The notes beneath the pieces were generated by a model. It saw only the letters and a program-made list of their open reading frames with translations, was not told the DNA's origin and ran no database searches. Shown here in pieces: positions 34,235 to 43,183 of a stretch of DNA of 64,000 nucleotides. The number at the start of each line of letters is the position of its first letter. The stretch's first letter is position 1. The translations under genes were made by a program, and so were the position numbers. This stretch comes from an uncultured Prevotella sp. (GTDB lineage: Bacteria; Bacteroidota; Bacteroidia; Bacteroidales; Bacteroidaceae): the NCBI GenBank assembly GCA_902495455.1, contig CABUXJ010000012.1, forward strand, positions 12,487-76,486, in the 5' to 3' direction.

Positions 34235-34900
34235 ATGAACGTAAAAATAGAAGAATCGTGGCGGCAGCATATCGGCGGCGAGTTTGAGAAGCCATATTTC
34301 AAGGAACTCACCGATTTTGTGCGTGACGAATACAGGCGCGGCACGTGCTATCCGCCGGCTGCGCTGGTTTTCAACGCCTTCAATCTGTGCCCTTTCGACC
34401 GTGTCAAGGTTGTCATCATTGGTCAGGACCCATATCATGAGCCCGGCCAGGCCCACGGCCTGTGCTTCTCCGTTTGTGACGGCGTTCAGCCGCCGCCCTC
34501 GCTGGTCAACATATTCCGCGAGATACACGATGACACAGGCACTCCCATCCCTACATCGGGCAACCTCACCCGATGGGCTGAGCAGGGCGTGCTTCTGCTC
34601 AACGCCACGCTGACCGTCAGGGCGCATCAGGCTGCAAGCCATCAGCGCCACGGATGGGAGGAGTTCACCGATGCCGCCATACGTGCCCTGTCGGCCGACC
34701 GCGACCATCTGGTGTTCATTCTCTGGGGCGGATATGCCCGTAGCAAGGCGTCGCTGATTGACTCCGGCCGCCATCTTGTGCTCCAGTCCGTCCATCCCTC
34801 ACCGCTGTCGGCAAATCGAGGAGGATGGTTCGGAAACCACCATTTCTCGCAGACAAACATGTATCTCCGCAATAACGGCATGGAGCCGATAGTGTGGTAG
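34235..34900 (+). CDS. ung: Uracil-DNA glycosylase (family 1)
   Basis: A 221-residue base-excision repair enzyme removing uracil from DNA. The water-activating loop GQDPYHEPGQAHGLCFSV, the uracil-binding Asn in LLLNATLTV and the leucine loop VHPSPLSANRGGWFG are all present and intact. Length is normal. It has its own promoter and a following hairpin, so it is monocistronic. Confidence 0.96.
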   Translation: MNVKIEESWRQHIGGEFEKPYFKELTDFVRDEYRRGTCYPPAALVFNAFNLCPFDRVKVVIIGQDPYHEPGQAHGLCFSVCDGVQPPPSLVNIFREIHDDTGTPIPTSGNLTRWAEQGVLLLNATLTVRAHQAASHQRHGWEEFTDAAIRALSADRDHLVFILWGGYARSKASLIDSGRHLVLQSVHPSPLSANRGGWFGNHHFSQTNMYLRNNGMEPIVW

Positions 34901-34910
34901 GGCTTTTATT

Positions 34911-34951
34911 AGGAGTTAACTTCTGAGCGGGCTATGCCCGCGATAACTCCT
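34911..34951 (+). terminator. Terminator after ung
   Basis: Stem AGGAGTTA...GCGGGC / GCCCGC..TAACTCCT, followed by TAAAAAC. Confidence 0.6.
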
Positions 34952-34968
34952 TAAAAACAAAAAAATAT

Positions 34969-35559
34969 ATGCTTTCAATAATCGAAGTAGGCGGAGTGCT
35001 TGTCTCCGCAGATATACTGACAGAATGTTTTTGCTGTGATCTTGACGCCTGCCACGGCGAATGTTGCGTTGAAGGCGATGCAGGTGCGCCGGTGACGCTC
35101 GACGAAGTGGTTGCCATAGAGGACGCTCTCGACACAGTGTGGCCCGAATTGACGGCTCAGGCTCAGGCCGTAATCGACCGTCAGGGTGTGGCCTATACCG
35201 ACGTGGAAGGTGCGCTGGTGACGAGCATCGTGAATGGCCGCGACTGCGTCTTCACGTGCCACGAAGGCGGCTGCTGTCTCTGCGCCTTGGAGAGGGCGTG
35301 GCGCGATGGCCGCACACGCTTTCAGAAACCTATCAGCTGCGCGCTCTATCCGATACGCGAAGTGACGATGAGCAACGGTACCGTCGGGCTCAACTACCAC
35401 CGTTGGGATGTCTGCCGCGCCGCCGTGGCCCGTGGCCGCGAACTCTCATTGCCCGTTTACCGCTTTCTCGAAGGCCCGCTCGTGCGCCGCTTCGGTCGGG
35501 AATGGTATGACGAACTGACCACCGTGGCCGACGAACTGAAGCGTCAAGGATATATTTAA
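34969..35559 (+). CDS. DUF3109 cysteine-rich protein
   Basis: A 196-residue soluble protein of the DUF3109 family. The Cys pattern CFCCDLDACHGECC near residues 21-34, CHEGGCCLC near 98-106, the CALYPIR segment and a late C (WDVCRAA) resemble zinc/iron-sulfur cluster-binding YkgJ-type proteins. Function is unknown; cluster or metal binding is inferred. It is common and conserved in Bacteroidota, often near repair genes as here (ung, polA). Confidence 0.85.
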   Translation: MLSIIEVGGVLVSADILTECFCCDLDACHGECCVEGDAGAPVTLDEVVAIEDALDTVWPELTAQAQAVIDRQGVAYTDVEGALVTSIVNGRDCVFTCHEGGCCLCALERAWRDGRTRFQKPISCALYPIREVTMSNGTVGLNYHRWDVCRAAVARGRELSLPVYRFLEGPLVRRFGREWYDELTTVADELKRQGYI

Positions 35560-35592
35560 AGGTTCTCGTTTTTGCCGCACTATGTCATGATG

Positions 35593-35723
35593 CACAAGTA
35601 GGGCCTTGACCCGTCGCGACCGCCTCCTTTCCGAATGTTTTTCAAGTCACCGGTTTTTGCTTATATACATGGTCGGTGGTGTGGACAACGAGGCGGTCGC
35701 GACGGGTCGAGGCCCTACTTGTG
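35593..35723. repeat. Inverted repeat with GTAGGGCC..CGTCGCGACCGCCTC arms
   Basis: Arms of about 36 bases beginning CACAAGTAGGGCC, related to the units at 8134 and 28429. With the two palindromes below it accounts for most of the 418-base gap to polA. Confidence 0.85.
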
Positions 35724-35795
35724 TGTTCATTCGAATGGTTGTTTGTTCATTACTTTAGAGGGGCTGCAACACCTTCATAACGGTTATATCGCAAA

Positions 35796-35880
35796 GTAAA
35801 ATAACTTATATTACCGAGTAAAATAACTTATATTACCGACCAATATAACTTATATTACTCGGTAATATAACTTATTTTAC
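35796..35880. repeat. AT-rich palindrome of ATAACTTATATTACCGA units
   Basis: Direct 21-base repeats of the unit TAAAATAACTTATATTACCG are folded into a perfect inverted repeat ending TAACTTATTTTAC. Its centre is CCGACCAATATA. Confidence 0.9.
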
Positions 35881-35902
35881 TTGATGGAACGGGGCGTATC
35901 GC

Positions 35903-35949
35903 AAACCAAAACAGGCTATATAACCGACCAATATAGCCTGTTTTGGTTT
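35903..35949. terminator. Bidirectional hairpin downstream of polA
   Basis: AAACCAAAACAGGCTATAT / ATAGCCTGTTTTGGTTT around the same CCGACCAATATA centre as the preceding palindrome. It lies between the convergent DUF3109 and polA genes. Confidence 0.65.
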
Positions 35950-35977
35950 CTGATGGCGGCCTTTCGGGCGCGTAATG

Positions 35978-38746
35978 TCAGTGCGCTTCGAGCCAGTTGG
36001 CGCCCCATCCGCAGTCTGCCGTGAGCGGCACTTGCATGGGGAACGCGCCTTCCATCTCTTCCATGACGATGCGCTCGACGCGTTCCTTCTCTTCCGGCAG
36101 GACGGAGAAGTTGAGTTCGTCGTGCACCTGGAGAATCATCTTGCTCTTCAGGTTCTCCTCGCGGAAGCGGCGGGCGATGCGTATCATGGCCACCTTGATG
36201 ATGTCGGCGGCCGTGCCCTGTATGGGTGCGTTGATGGCGTTGCGCTCGGCAAATCCGCGCACGGTGGCGTTGCGGGAGTTGATGTCCGGCAGATAGCGGC
36301 GGCGGCCGAAGAGAGTCTCGACGTAGCCGCGGTCGCGGGCCGTCTCCTTCGACTGCTCCATGTAGGACTGCACGGCGGGGAACGACTCGAAATAGCCGTC
36401 GATCAGCCGGCGTGCCTCGTCGCGGCTGATGTCCAGACGTTCGGCCAGTCCGAAGACCGTTATGCCGTAGATGATGCCGAAGTTGGCGCGTTTGGCCTTT
36501 GTGCGCTGGTCGCGGGTGACGCTGTCGAGCGTCTCCTTATATATCTTTGCGGCTGTGGCGGCGTGGATGTCGTAGCCCTCGCGGAAGGCCTCGATCATGT
36601 TTTTGTCGCCCGAGAGATGGGCCATGACGCGCAACTCGATCTGGCTGTAGTCCGCCGAGAAGAACAGACAGCCCGGCTCGGGGACGAACGCCTTGCGAAT
36701 CTCCTTGCCGTCTTCGCCGCGCACGGGGATGTTCTGCAGGTTCGGGTCGCTCGACGAGAGTCGGCCGGTGGCTGTGACGGTCTGGTTGAACGACGTGTGG
36801 ATGCGGCCCGTGCGGGTGTTGATGAGTTTCGGGAGCGCGTCGACGTAGGTGCCGAGGAGCTTCTTTAATCCTCTGTGTTCCAGGATGTCGGCGACAATCG
36901 GATGTTTGCCCTTGAGCGTCTGGAGCACCTCTTCGCTCGTCACAAACTGTCCCGTCTTGGTCTTCTTCGGCTTCTCCACGATCTTCATCTTGCTGAACAG
37001 CACGTCACCCACCTGGCGCGGCGAAGCTATGTTGAATGTCTCGCCGGCACGGTCGTATATCCGTTGTTCGATCTCCTCCATGCGGGCTGTCAGCACGGCC
37101 GATGTCTCGCTGAGCGCGTCGGTGTCTATCCTCACGCCCTGCATCTCCATCTCGGCCAGCACGGGCATGAGCGGCATCTCTATCTCGTGGAACAGCCGGT
37201 CGGCGCCGAGCCGTGCCAGCTCCGGTTCGAGCACGTTCTTCAGGCGCAACGTGATGTCGGCGTCCTCGGCGGCATACTCGTAGACTTCGGACGGCGGCAG
37301 GTCGCGCATGGACTTCTGCCCCTTGCCCTTCGGACCGATGAGCTCGTCGATGTGGATGGTGCGGTAGTTGAGATAGGTCTCCGCCATGTAGTCCATGTTG
37401 TGACGGAGTTCGGGCTGGATGAGATAGTGGGCGATCATGGTGTCGAACATCGGACCGGCCAGCACGACGCCATAACGCCGCAACACCTTCAGGTCGTACT
37501 TGATGTTCTGTCCGACTTTGAGGATTGCGGCGTTTTCGTATAGAGGTTTGAATATGTTGACGATTTCCTGGGCTTTTTCGGGCTCGGCCGGAACGGGCAC
37601 GTAAAATGCCTTCTTTTCTTCGACGGCGAAGCTCAAACCGACGAGTTCGGCCTCATTTGTGTCCGTTGAGGTCGTTTCGGTGTCAAAACTAAGAATTTCG
37701 TTTGTCATGAAAAAGTCACAAATTTTGCGCATTTCGGCCTCATTATCAATGAGTTGATAGTCGTGTGGGGTCGTTTTAAGTGCTTCAAAACTTGAAAATT
37801 CTGAAGCGCCTGCCCCATCGGGCGCAAATTCTTCAAAAAAATCGAGCTGTCCGTTGACCGGTTTTGACTTATTTTCAGCTTTTTTAAGAACTTTGTTTGC
37901 GAGGTTCTTAAATTCCAGTTCATCGAAGATTTGGGTCAGGCGCGACTCGTCCGGCTCGGCGATGCGGAGCGAGTCGAGGTCGAGCGCGATGGGGACGTCG
38001 GTCTTGATGGTGGCGAGAAACTTTGAGAACTCGATCTGCCGGCGGTTGTCCTCCACCTTCTTCTTGATGGCACCCTTGAGCCGGTCGGTCGAGGCGAGCA
38101 GTCCGTCGATGCTTCCGAACTCGGTGATGAGTTTGACGGCAGTCTTCTCTCCGACGCCCGGACACCCCGGGATGTTGTCCGACGCGTCACCCATCAGTCC
38201 GAGCAGGTCGATCACGCGGAGTGGGGTGGGGATGCCATACTTCTCGCAGACCTCCCTCTCGCCGAGGGTTTCATATCCCGCGTCGCCGTATCTCGGCCGA
38301 TACATGAAGACGTTTGGTCCGACGAGCTGGCCGTAGTCCTTGTCGGGAGTGAGCATATAGGTCGTCACTCCCGCCCCGCCGGCCTTGGTGGCGAGCGTTC
38401 CGATGACGTCGTCGGCCTCGTAGCCGTCGACCTCGAGGATGGGTATGCGGAAGGCTCGGAGTATGTCTTTGATGATAGGTACGGACTTCTTGATGTCCTC
38501 CGGGCATGCTTCGCGCTGGGCTTTATACTCCGGATAGGCTTCGTGGCGGAATGTCGGTCCGGCCGGGTCGAAGGCCACGCCGATGTGGGTGGGCTTCTCT
38601 TTCGTGATGACTTCGTTGAGAGTGTTGACAAATCCCATCACGGCCGAAGTGTTGAGGCCTTTCGAGTTTATCCTCGGATTTTTGATGAAAGCATAGTACG
38701 AGCGGTATATCAGCGCGTAGGCATCTAAGAGGAACAGTTTATCCAT
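35978..38746 (-). CDS. polA: DNA polymerase I
   Basis: A 922-residue repair and replication polymerase with all three modules. The 5'-nuclease spans about 1-290 (LFLLDAYALIYRSYYAF, EVDGYEADDVIGTLA, DASDNIPGCPGVGEKTA). The 3'-5' exonuclease spans about 350-540 and keeps the proofreading acid pair in LSFDTETTSTD and further Asp residues in NIKYDLKVL. The family A polymerase has motif A DYSQIELRVMAHLSGD, motif B KRANFGIIYGI and motif C QVHDELNF. The start MDKLFLLDA at 38746 is chosen over an earlier in-frame ATG that would overlap the divergent prenyl-synthase gene. Confidence 0.96.
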   Translation of the reverse strand: MDKLFLLDAYALIYRSYYAFIKNPRINSKGLNTSAVMGFVNTLNEVITKEKPTHIGVAFDPAGPTFRHEAYPEYKAQREACPEDIKKSVPIIKDILRAFRIPILEVDGYEADDVIGTLATKAGGAGVTTYMLTPDKDYGQLVGPNVFMYRPRYGDAGYETLGEREVCEKYGIPTPLRVIDLLGLMGDASDNIPGCPGVGEKTAVKLITEFGSIDGLLASTDRLKGAIKKKVEDNRRQIEFSKFLATIKTDVPIALDLDSLRIAEPDESRLTQIFDELEFKNLANKVLKKAENKSKPVNGQLDFFEEFAPDGAGASEFSSFEALKTTPHDYQLIDNEAEMRKICDFFMTNEILSFDTETTSTDTNEAELVGLSFAVEEKKAFYVPVPAEPEKAQEIVNIFKPLYENAAILKVGQNIKYDLKVLRRYGVVLAGPMFDTMIAHYLIQPELRHNMDYMAETYLNYRTIHIDELIGPKGKGQKSMRDLPPSEVYEYAAEDADITLRLKNVLEPELARLGADRLFHEIEMPLMPVLAEMEMQGVRIDTDALSETSAVLTARMEEIEQRIYDRAGETFNIASPRQVGDVLFSKMKIVEKPKKTKTGQFVTSEEVLQTLKGKHPIVADILEHRGLKKLLGTYVDALPKLINTRTGRIHTSFNQTVTATGRLSSSDPNLQNIPVRGEDGKEIRKAFVPEPGCLFFSADYSQIELRVMAHLSGDKNMIEAFREGYDIHAATAAKIYKETLDSVTRDQRTKAKRANFGIIYGITVFGLAERLDISRDEARRLIDGYFESFPAVQSYMEQSKETARDRGYVETLFGRRRYLPDINSRNATVRGFAERNAINAPIQGTAADIIKVAMIRIARRFREENLKSKMILQVHDELNFSVLPEEKERVERIVMEEMEGAFPMQVPLTADCGWGANWLEAH

Positions 38747-38808
38747 AATTCTATTTAAATTTAAGCGTAAAATTACGAAAAAGTAATCATTATCCCAATA
38801 AAAAACAG

Positions 38809-38816
38809 TATTTTTG
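38809..38816 (+). promoter_or_regulatory. -7 box for the polyprenyl synthase gene
   Basis: TATTTTTG, 16 bases before the ATG; no clear -33. Confidence 0.45.
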
Positions 38817-38832
38817 TAACAAATTTGATTCG

Positions 38833-39810
38833 ATGGACTATTTATCACGGATTAAGAAACCGATAGAAAGCGATTTGGCCGATTTCAACGGACTGTTTGG
38901 CGAAGCGATGTCCCACAGTGACGGCCTGCTTTCACAGGCGTTGGAGTACATACGCCGCCGCACGGGCAAGCGTATGCGTCCGATGCTCATCCTGCTCATG
39001 GCGCGCAACTACGGCCGTGTCACCGCAGTCACGCAGAATGCGGCTCTCGGTCTGGAGCTTCTTCACACGGCGAGTCTGGTCCATGACGACGTGGTGGACG
39101 AGAGCGGCGAGCGCAGGGGACAGGCGTCACTCAACGCGACATACAACAATCAGGTGGCGGTGCTCGTCGGCGACTATCTGCTCTCGACGGCCTTGCTCCG
39201 CGTGGCACGCACACAGAACCTTACCATCGTGGAATATCTCTCCGAGCTGGGGCGCATTTTGGCCGGCGGTGAGATACTCCAGTTGTCCAACATACAGAAT
39301 CGGGAGATTTCGGAAGACGTTTATTATCAGGTCATCAGACAGAAGACGGCAGCCTTGTTCGAGGCCTGCTGTGCCATGGGTGCGCTCTCGGCAGGCGCCT
39401 CCGAGGCCGAGATAGAGGCGGCAAAGGCTTTCGGCCGCAATCTCGGCATCATATTCCAGATACGCGACGACATCTTCGACTATTACGATTCGCCGGAGAT
39501 CGGCAAGCCCACGGGCAACGATATGGCCGAAGGCAAGCTGACCCTGCCCGTCATATATGCCGTCAACAACTCTCCCCATCAGTCCATCCGCGTGTTGGCC
39601 GGAAAGGTCAAGAACCATACGATAACGCCCGATGAAATCGCCGTTTTGGTGGATTACACCAAGGCCCACGGCGGTATCGAGTATGCCGAGCGCCGCATGG
39701 ACGACTTCCGTCGCGAGGCCCAGACTTTCATCAACGGTCATGTGGCGGACGAAGACGTGCGCGATGCGCTCAGCGCATATCTGGAGTATGTGATAGAGAG
39801 GAAAAAATGA
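38833..39810 (+). CDS. Polyprenyl diphosphate synthase
   Basis: A 325-residue trans-isoprenyl chain elongase. The two aspartate-rich metal sites are LVHDDVVDES (first, near residue 85) and IRDDIFDYYD (second, near 215), with GKRMRP substrate binding and KTAALF. In Bacteroidota the product is normally the menaquinone side chain (octaprenyl or longer); chain length is not inferable here. It is divergent from polA. Confidence 0.92.
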   Translation: MDYLSRIKKPIESDLADFNGLFGEAMSHSDGLLSQALEYIRRRTGKRMRPMLILLMARNYGRVTAVTQNAALGLELLHTASLVHDDVVDESGERRGQASLNATYNNQVAVLVGDYLLSTALLRVARTQNLTIVEYLSELGRILAGGEILQLSNIQNREISEDVYYQVIRQKTAALFEACCAMGALSAGASEAEIEAAKAFGRNLGIIFQIRDDIFDYYDSPEIGKPTGNDMAEGKLTLPVIYAVNNSPHQSIRVLAGKVKNHTITPDEIAVLVDYTKAHGGIEYAERRMDDFRREAQTFINGHVADEDVRDALSAYLEYVIERKK

Positions 39811-39867
39811 GAAAGAGAAATAGAGTAATGAGATCCCATTGGTGATATCGCTGATGGGAGTTTTTTT

Positions 39868-39915
39868 ATTTTTATGGGAGTGATGGGAGTGATGGGAGTG
39901 ATGGGAATGGGAGAA
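39868..39915. repeat. Family D ATGGGAGTG array
   Basis: Repeated GTGATGGGA units between the prenyl synthase and IVP genes. Confidence 0.85.
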
Positions 39916-39921
39916 GACTGC

Positions 39922-40476
39922 TTATTGATGATTTTTTCTCCAATCCATTCTTGCTTTATACATTTCCTCTTTTATTCCTCCGTTCTTTAAGAATTCGCTC
40001 TTTTGGTGTTCAATGAGGTTTCTGAGGAGTAAATCGGTTTGGTGAATGAGAGTTATGGCGATGTTTGCTATGGTCTCATCATTGCGTATAGCTATTGCGT
40101 CACGATAGAATTCGCTTTCGCTATGTTTTTTGCAAACGGCTCTTGTCCGTATTGATTTTTCGCTGTCAGTGGGCCATTGTTGAAGTTTGCGAACGCGCAG
40201 ATAGTCTTCATAATCGGCCAACAACTCGAGAAGGCTGGCTTTAGCTACATTGGTTAGTTTTAGTTCGGTTTCTTTGGATGTTGTGCTTGCTGCACTACCT
40301 TCGGCGATGTTTTGTTTTCCGGAGCGTGCGGCTTGTATCATTTGGTCGATAGTACGGTCGCCTTTCGATAGATATTTGTGGGCAAAATGGAAGGTGATGT
40401 CGTATATACATTCGGCTTTTTGATAGACAATGAGGTTCTTGTAGTTTTTGTTTTGGGGGAGAAATTTGGTTGGCAT
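39922..40476 (-). CDS. Four-helix-bundle protein (23S rRNA intervening-sequence family)
   Basis: A 184-residue helical protein of the family first seen in intervening sequences of 23S rRNA genes. The signature pieces are LIVYQKAECIYDITFHFAHKY, QMIQAARSGKQNIAEGSAA and KLTNVAKASLLELLADYEDYL, with a C-terminal suffix helix region. It is standalone here, with no rRNA nearby. Both flanks are ATGGGAG/TCCCAT arrays, and base composition is AT-richer than neighbours, suggesting arrival with a repeat-bounded segment. Function is unknown; nucleic-acid association is presumed. Confidence 0.85.
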   Translation of the reverse strand: MPTKFLPQNKNYKNLIVYQKAECIYDITFHFAHKYLSKGDRTIDQMIQAARSGKQNIAEGSAASTTSKETELKLTNVAKASLLELLADYEDYLRVRKLQQWPTDSEKSIRTRAVCKKHSESEFYRDAIAIRNDETIANIAITLIHQTDLLLRNLIEHQKSEFLKNGGIKEEMYKARMDWRKNHQ

Positions 40477-40499
40477 AGAGGTTGGTAATTAGAGGTTGG

Positions 40500-40682
40500 G
40501 AGATTATGGGAGTAATGGGAAAGATGGGATAATGGGAAAAATGGGAGTAATGGGAAAGATGGGAGTGATGGGAAAGATGGGAGTGATGGAAAATTTTTCT
40601 CATTCAATTTTCCCATTCTTCCCATCACTCCTATCTTTCCCATTCTTCCCATAGCTCCCATTCCTCCCATGATTTCCCATCA
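40500..40682. repeat. Family D array, inverted halves
   Basis: ATGGGAAAGATGGGAGTGAT-type units (40500-40590) turn into TTCCCATTCTTCCCATCACT-type units (40605-40682), forming a long imperfect inverted repeat that ends at the deoC stop. Confidence 0.88.
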
Positions 40683-40689
40683 ATTCTTC

Positions 40690-41631
40690 TCAGAAGAACT
40701 TCGTCTCCTCGCCGGTTATCTCGCTGAGCAGCATGTTGGCGAGGCGGCTGGTACCGAGTCGGAGCCACTGGTTGGTGAGCCACTTCTCACCCAACACCTC
40801 CTTGACGATGGTGTAGTAGATGAGGGCGTCCATGACGGAATTGATGCCTCCGGCGGGCTTGAAACCTATCTGTATGCCGGTCTCGTTGTAGTATTCCTTG
40901 ATGGCCTGACACATCACGTATGCGGCCTCGGGCGTAGCGGCGGGTTCGAGCTTGCCCGTGCTCGTCTTGATATAGTCGGCGCCGGCATACATAGCGATGA
41001 TGGAGGCGCGCTTGATGTTTGCGGCCGTCTTCAGACATCCCGTCTCCAGAATGACCTTCAGCTTGTGGTCGCCGCAGACCTGTTTGAGCTCGTTGATTTC
41101 GTCGGCCACGCTCTCATAGTCGCCGCTGAGGAACTTGCCGACGGACATGACCATGTCAATCTCCGTCGCACCGTCTTTCAGGGCCAGCGCCGTCTCGGCC
41201 ACCTTGACCTCGAGGAGTGCCTGAGAGGAGGGGAAACTGCCTGACACACAGGCCACTTCCACGCCGTCGACCTCCAGCGTCTGGCTCACGGTGTTGGCGA
41301 AACAGGGGTAGACGCAGATGGTCGCCACGTGGGGCAGGTCAGGGTAGGCGTCGTCGAAGGCGTTGACGCGCTCGGTGAAGGCCATCACGCTCTCGTCGGA
41401 GTCGGTGGTCTTCAGCGTGGTCAGTTCGATGCTGCCCATGAGGAACTTCTTCACCTCGGGCGTGTCGTTCTCGTGAACCCGTTCGGCGATGATTTTCTTT
41501 ACCGCCTCGCGCACTTCCTCGTCGGAGACGTTGAGGTCGTACTTGCTCAGTGCATCCTCATAGATGCTACGTTTTGGGTTGTGGTCATGATGATGACCGC
41601 AGCCGCAATGTTCTGAATGATTGTCGCTCAT
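40690..41631 (-). CDS. deoC: Deoxyribose-phosphate aldolase
   Basis: A 313-residue class I aldolase splitting deoxyribose-5-phosphate into acetaldehyde and glyceraldehyde-3-phosphate. The TIM-barrel signature pieces are VATICVYPCFAN, EIDMVMSVGKFLSG, KVILETGCL, the Schiff-base Lys in DYIKTSTGK and GFKPAGGI. The N-terminus is unusual: HSEHCGCGHHHDHNPK, a His/Cys-rich patch that could bind metal, on top of a longer-than-bacterial N-terminal arm. It lies 27 bases downstream of the MazG-like gene. Confidence 0.94.
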   Translation of the reverse strand: MSDNHSEHCGCGHHHDHNPKRSIYEDALSKYDLNVSDEEVREAVKKIIAERVHENDTPEVKKFLMGSIELTTLKTTDSDESVMAFTERVNAFDDAYPDLPHVATICVYPCFANTVSQTLEVDGVEVACVSGSFPSSQALLEVKVAETALALKDGATEIDMVMSVGKFLSGDYESVADEINELKQVCGDHKLKVILETGCLKTAANIKRASIIAMYAGADYIKTSTGKLEPAATPEAAYVMCQAIKEYYNETGIQIGFKPAGGINSVMDALIYYTIVKEVLGEKWLTNQWLRLGTSRLANMLLSEITGEETKFF

Positions 41632-41658
41632 AATGTCTTTCTTTTTTATAAAGGTTAT

Positions 41659-41994
41659 TTACTTCAGTTTCTCGTTGTTTCTATGCCTGTCCTTGTCGCG
41701 GCGCGTCTTCTTCTCGATGTTCCTGCGGAAAGCCTCGGTGAGGTCCGTGCCGGTCTGGTTGGCTATGCAGAGGAGCACCCACAGGACGTCGGCCATCTCG
41801 TCTCCGAGGTCATGCTTCTCGCCCTCTTTGAAGCTCTGGTCGCCGTACGTGCGGGCCATGATCCGCGCCATTTCGCCCACTTCTTCGGTCAGAACGGCCA
41901 TGTTTGTGAGCTCGGAAAAATAGCGCACGCCATAGGTTTTAATCCATTCGTCGACGATACGCTGGGCGTCTCTGATGCTTATGTTATCTTCCAT
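41659..41994 (-). CDS. MazG-like nucleotide pyrophosphohydrolase
   Basis: A 111-residue all-alpha NTP pyrophosphatase-like protein. The metal-binding E-E-x-x-E (LTEEVGEMARI) and D-E-x-x-D (LGDEMADVLW) pairs fit the MazG fold. The start at ATG 41994 (MEDNISIRDAQ) is chosen over one 36 bases upstream that adds a basic tail. It probably cleans up non-canonical nucleotides. It is grouped with dtd and deoC on the same strand. Confidence 0.87.
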   Translation of the reverse strand: MEDNISIRDAQRIVDEWIKTYGVRYFSELTNMAVLTEEVGEMARIMARTYGDQSFKEGEKHDLGDEMADVLWVLLCIANQTGTDLTEAFRRNIEKKTRRDKDRHRNNEKLK

Positions 41995-42056
41995 CTCAAT
42001 TCGTTTTTTCTTGGCCCTTCCGCCGATCATAATTCATAATTTATACTTCATAATTT

Positions 42057-42098
42057 GAACAAGGAATAATCCTGTCAGAGCAGGATTATTCCTTGTTC
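42057..42098 (-). terminator. Terminator overlapping the dtd stop codon
   Basis: Perfect 18-base arms (GAACAAGGAATAATCCTG and complement) with a 6-base loop. The dtd TAA (42086-42088) and its last three codons lie inside the arm. Confidence 0.7.
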
Positions 42099-42538
42099 TT
42101 CGTGTCCATGCAGATTGTGACCGGGCCGTCGTTGAGCAGTTCGACCTTCATGTCAGCCCCGAATTCGCCTGTTCCGACGGGGCGTCCGATGGCTGCGGAT
42201 AGTTGTTTGCAGAAGCTCTCATAGAGAGGGATGGCTGTCTCGTGGCGTGCCGCGCGGAGCCACGACGGGCGGTTGCCTTTCTTGTAGGACGCCATCAGCG
42301 TGAACTGGCTGACTACCAGTGCCTCGCCGCCGATGTCTGTGATCGGCAGGTTCATCACGCCGTCGGCATCGTCGAAGACTCTCAGCCCGGCCACCTTGCG
42401 GACCAGCCAGTCGACATCCTCGGCGGTGTCCTCCTCGCAGATGCCGAGCAGTATCAGGAAACCGCGGCCGATGGCCGATTTCACCGTGCCGCCGATTGTT
42501 ACTGAAGCGTGTGCTACGCGCTGTATGACTATTCTCAT
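42086..42538 (-). CDS. dtd: D-aminoacyl-tRNA deacylase
   Basis: A 150-residue homodimeric proofreading enzyme freeing tRNA from D-amino acids. It starts MRIVIQRVAHASV. The catalytic-pocket motifs SQFTLMA (near 78) and NDGPVTI (near 137) are intact. A -7 box TACATTTG lies on its strand at 42562-42569. Confidence 0.95.
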   Translation of the reverse strand: MRIVIQRVAHASVTIGGTVKSAIGRGFLILLGICEEDTAEDVDWLVRKVAGLRVFDDADGVMNLPITDIGGEALVVSQFTLMASYKKGNRPSWLRAARHETAIPLYESFCKQLSAAIGRPVGTGEFGADMKVELLNDGPVTICMDTKNKE

Positions 42539-42734
42539 GTCGATATGTTTTTAGCTCAATACAAATGTACAATAAAAACGTGAGATTAGGCAGCGGCAGA
42601 ATGAAAAAATGACTTAAAGCGGCATAAAACGTGTCGTTTGGCATGCTTTTTAGGAACAACGTGTGTCGTCAGATGAGATAAATGCAGGTAATCTTTTTCC
42701 AAAAAAATGACAGTTGCCGACTGTCATATATGTG

Positions 42735-43030
42735 GACAAGCGGTTGAGAAATATCCCGTGATTCTTAAATCGGCGACTTTCGGGCCGAAAATCGCCGATT
42801 TTTGGCACTTTTTGTAAACGCCTGATATATTGCGGGTTATATCGATTGGTGACGGTGTGTCGATTTTTCGGTCTTGCCGTAAGGCCCTCCCGGGGTCGCC
42901 GCGGGGCCGCCGTTGCATCGCGACGGGGCGCTCGTTGCACGATGACGGGGCCGCTGCGGCGACCCCGGGAGGGCCTTACGGCACGACGACGTTGGTCTTT
43001 CGGTGATGCCGGTACATATATATTGCATAA
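42735..43030. repeat. Family B element, copy B4
   Basis: The hairpin 42876-42982 pairs GCCGTAAGGCCCTCCCGGGG with CCCCGGGAGGGCCTTACGGC and continues through TCGCCGC. The flanks resemble B1 weakly (CGCCGATTTTTGGCA). The 645-base gap 42539-43183 contains this and no gene. Confidence 0.8.
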
Positions 43031-43183
43031 TCATACGGTTTTCGTCGCCGTTTTGCGAAGGCCGTATGTGTCGATTTTGGTATGGAATATTTACAAACGG
43101 AGGGCCGCCTGTAAATTATTGTGACATAGTGGGGCGGGGCGAGGGGACATGTGCCGTGGTGTTGCGCGGCGGCTGCGGATGTG

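Noticed and set aside
42876..42982. Retron or attC-like structured DNA
   Set aside because: Long folded DNA alone is not enough: no reverse transcriptase, integrase or cassette genes are in the window.
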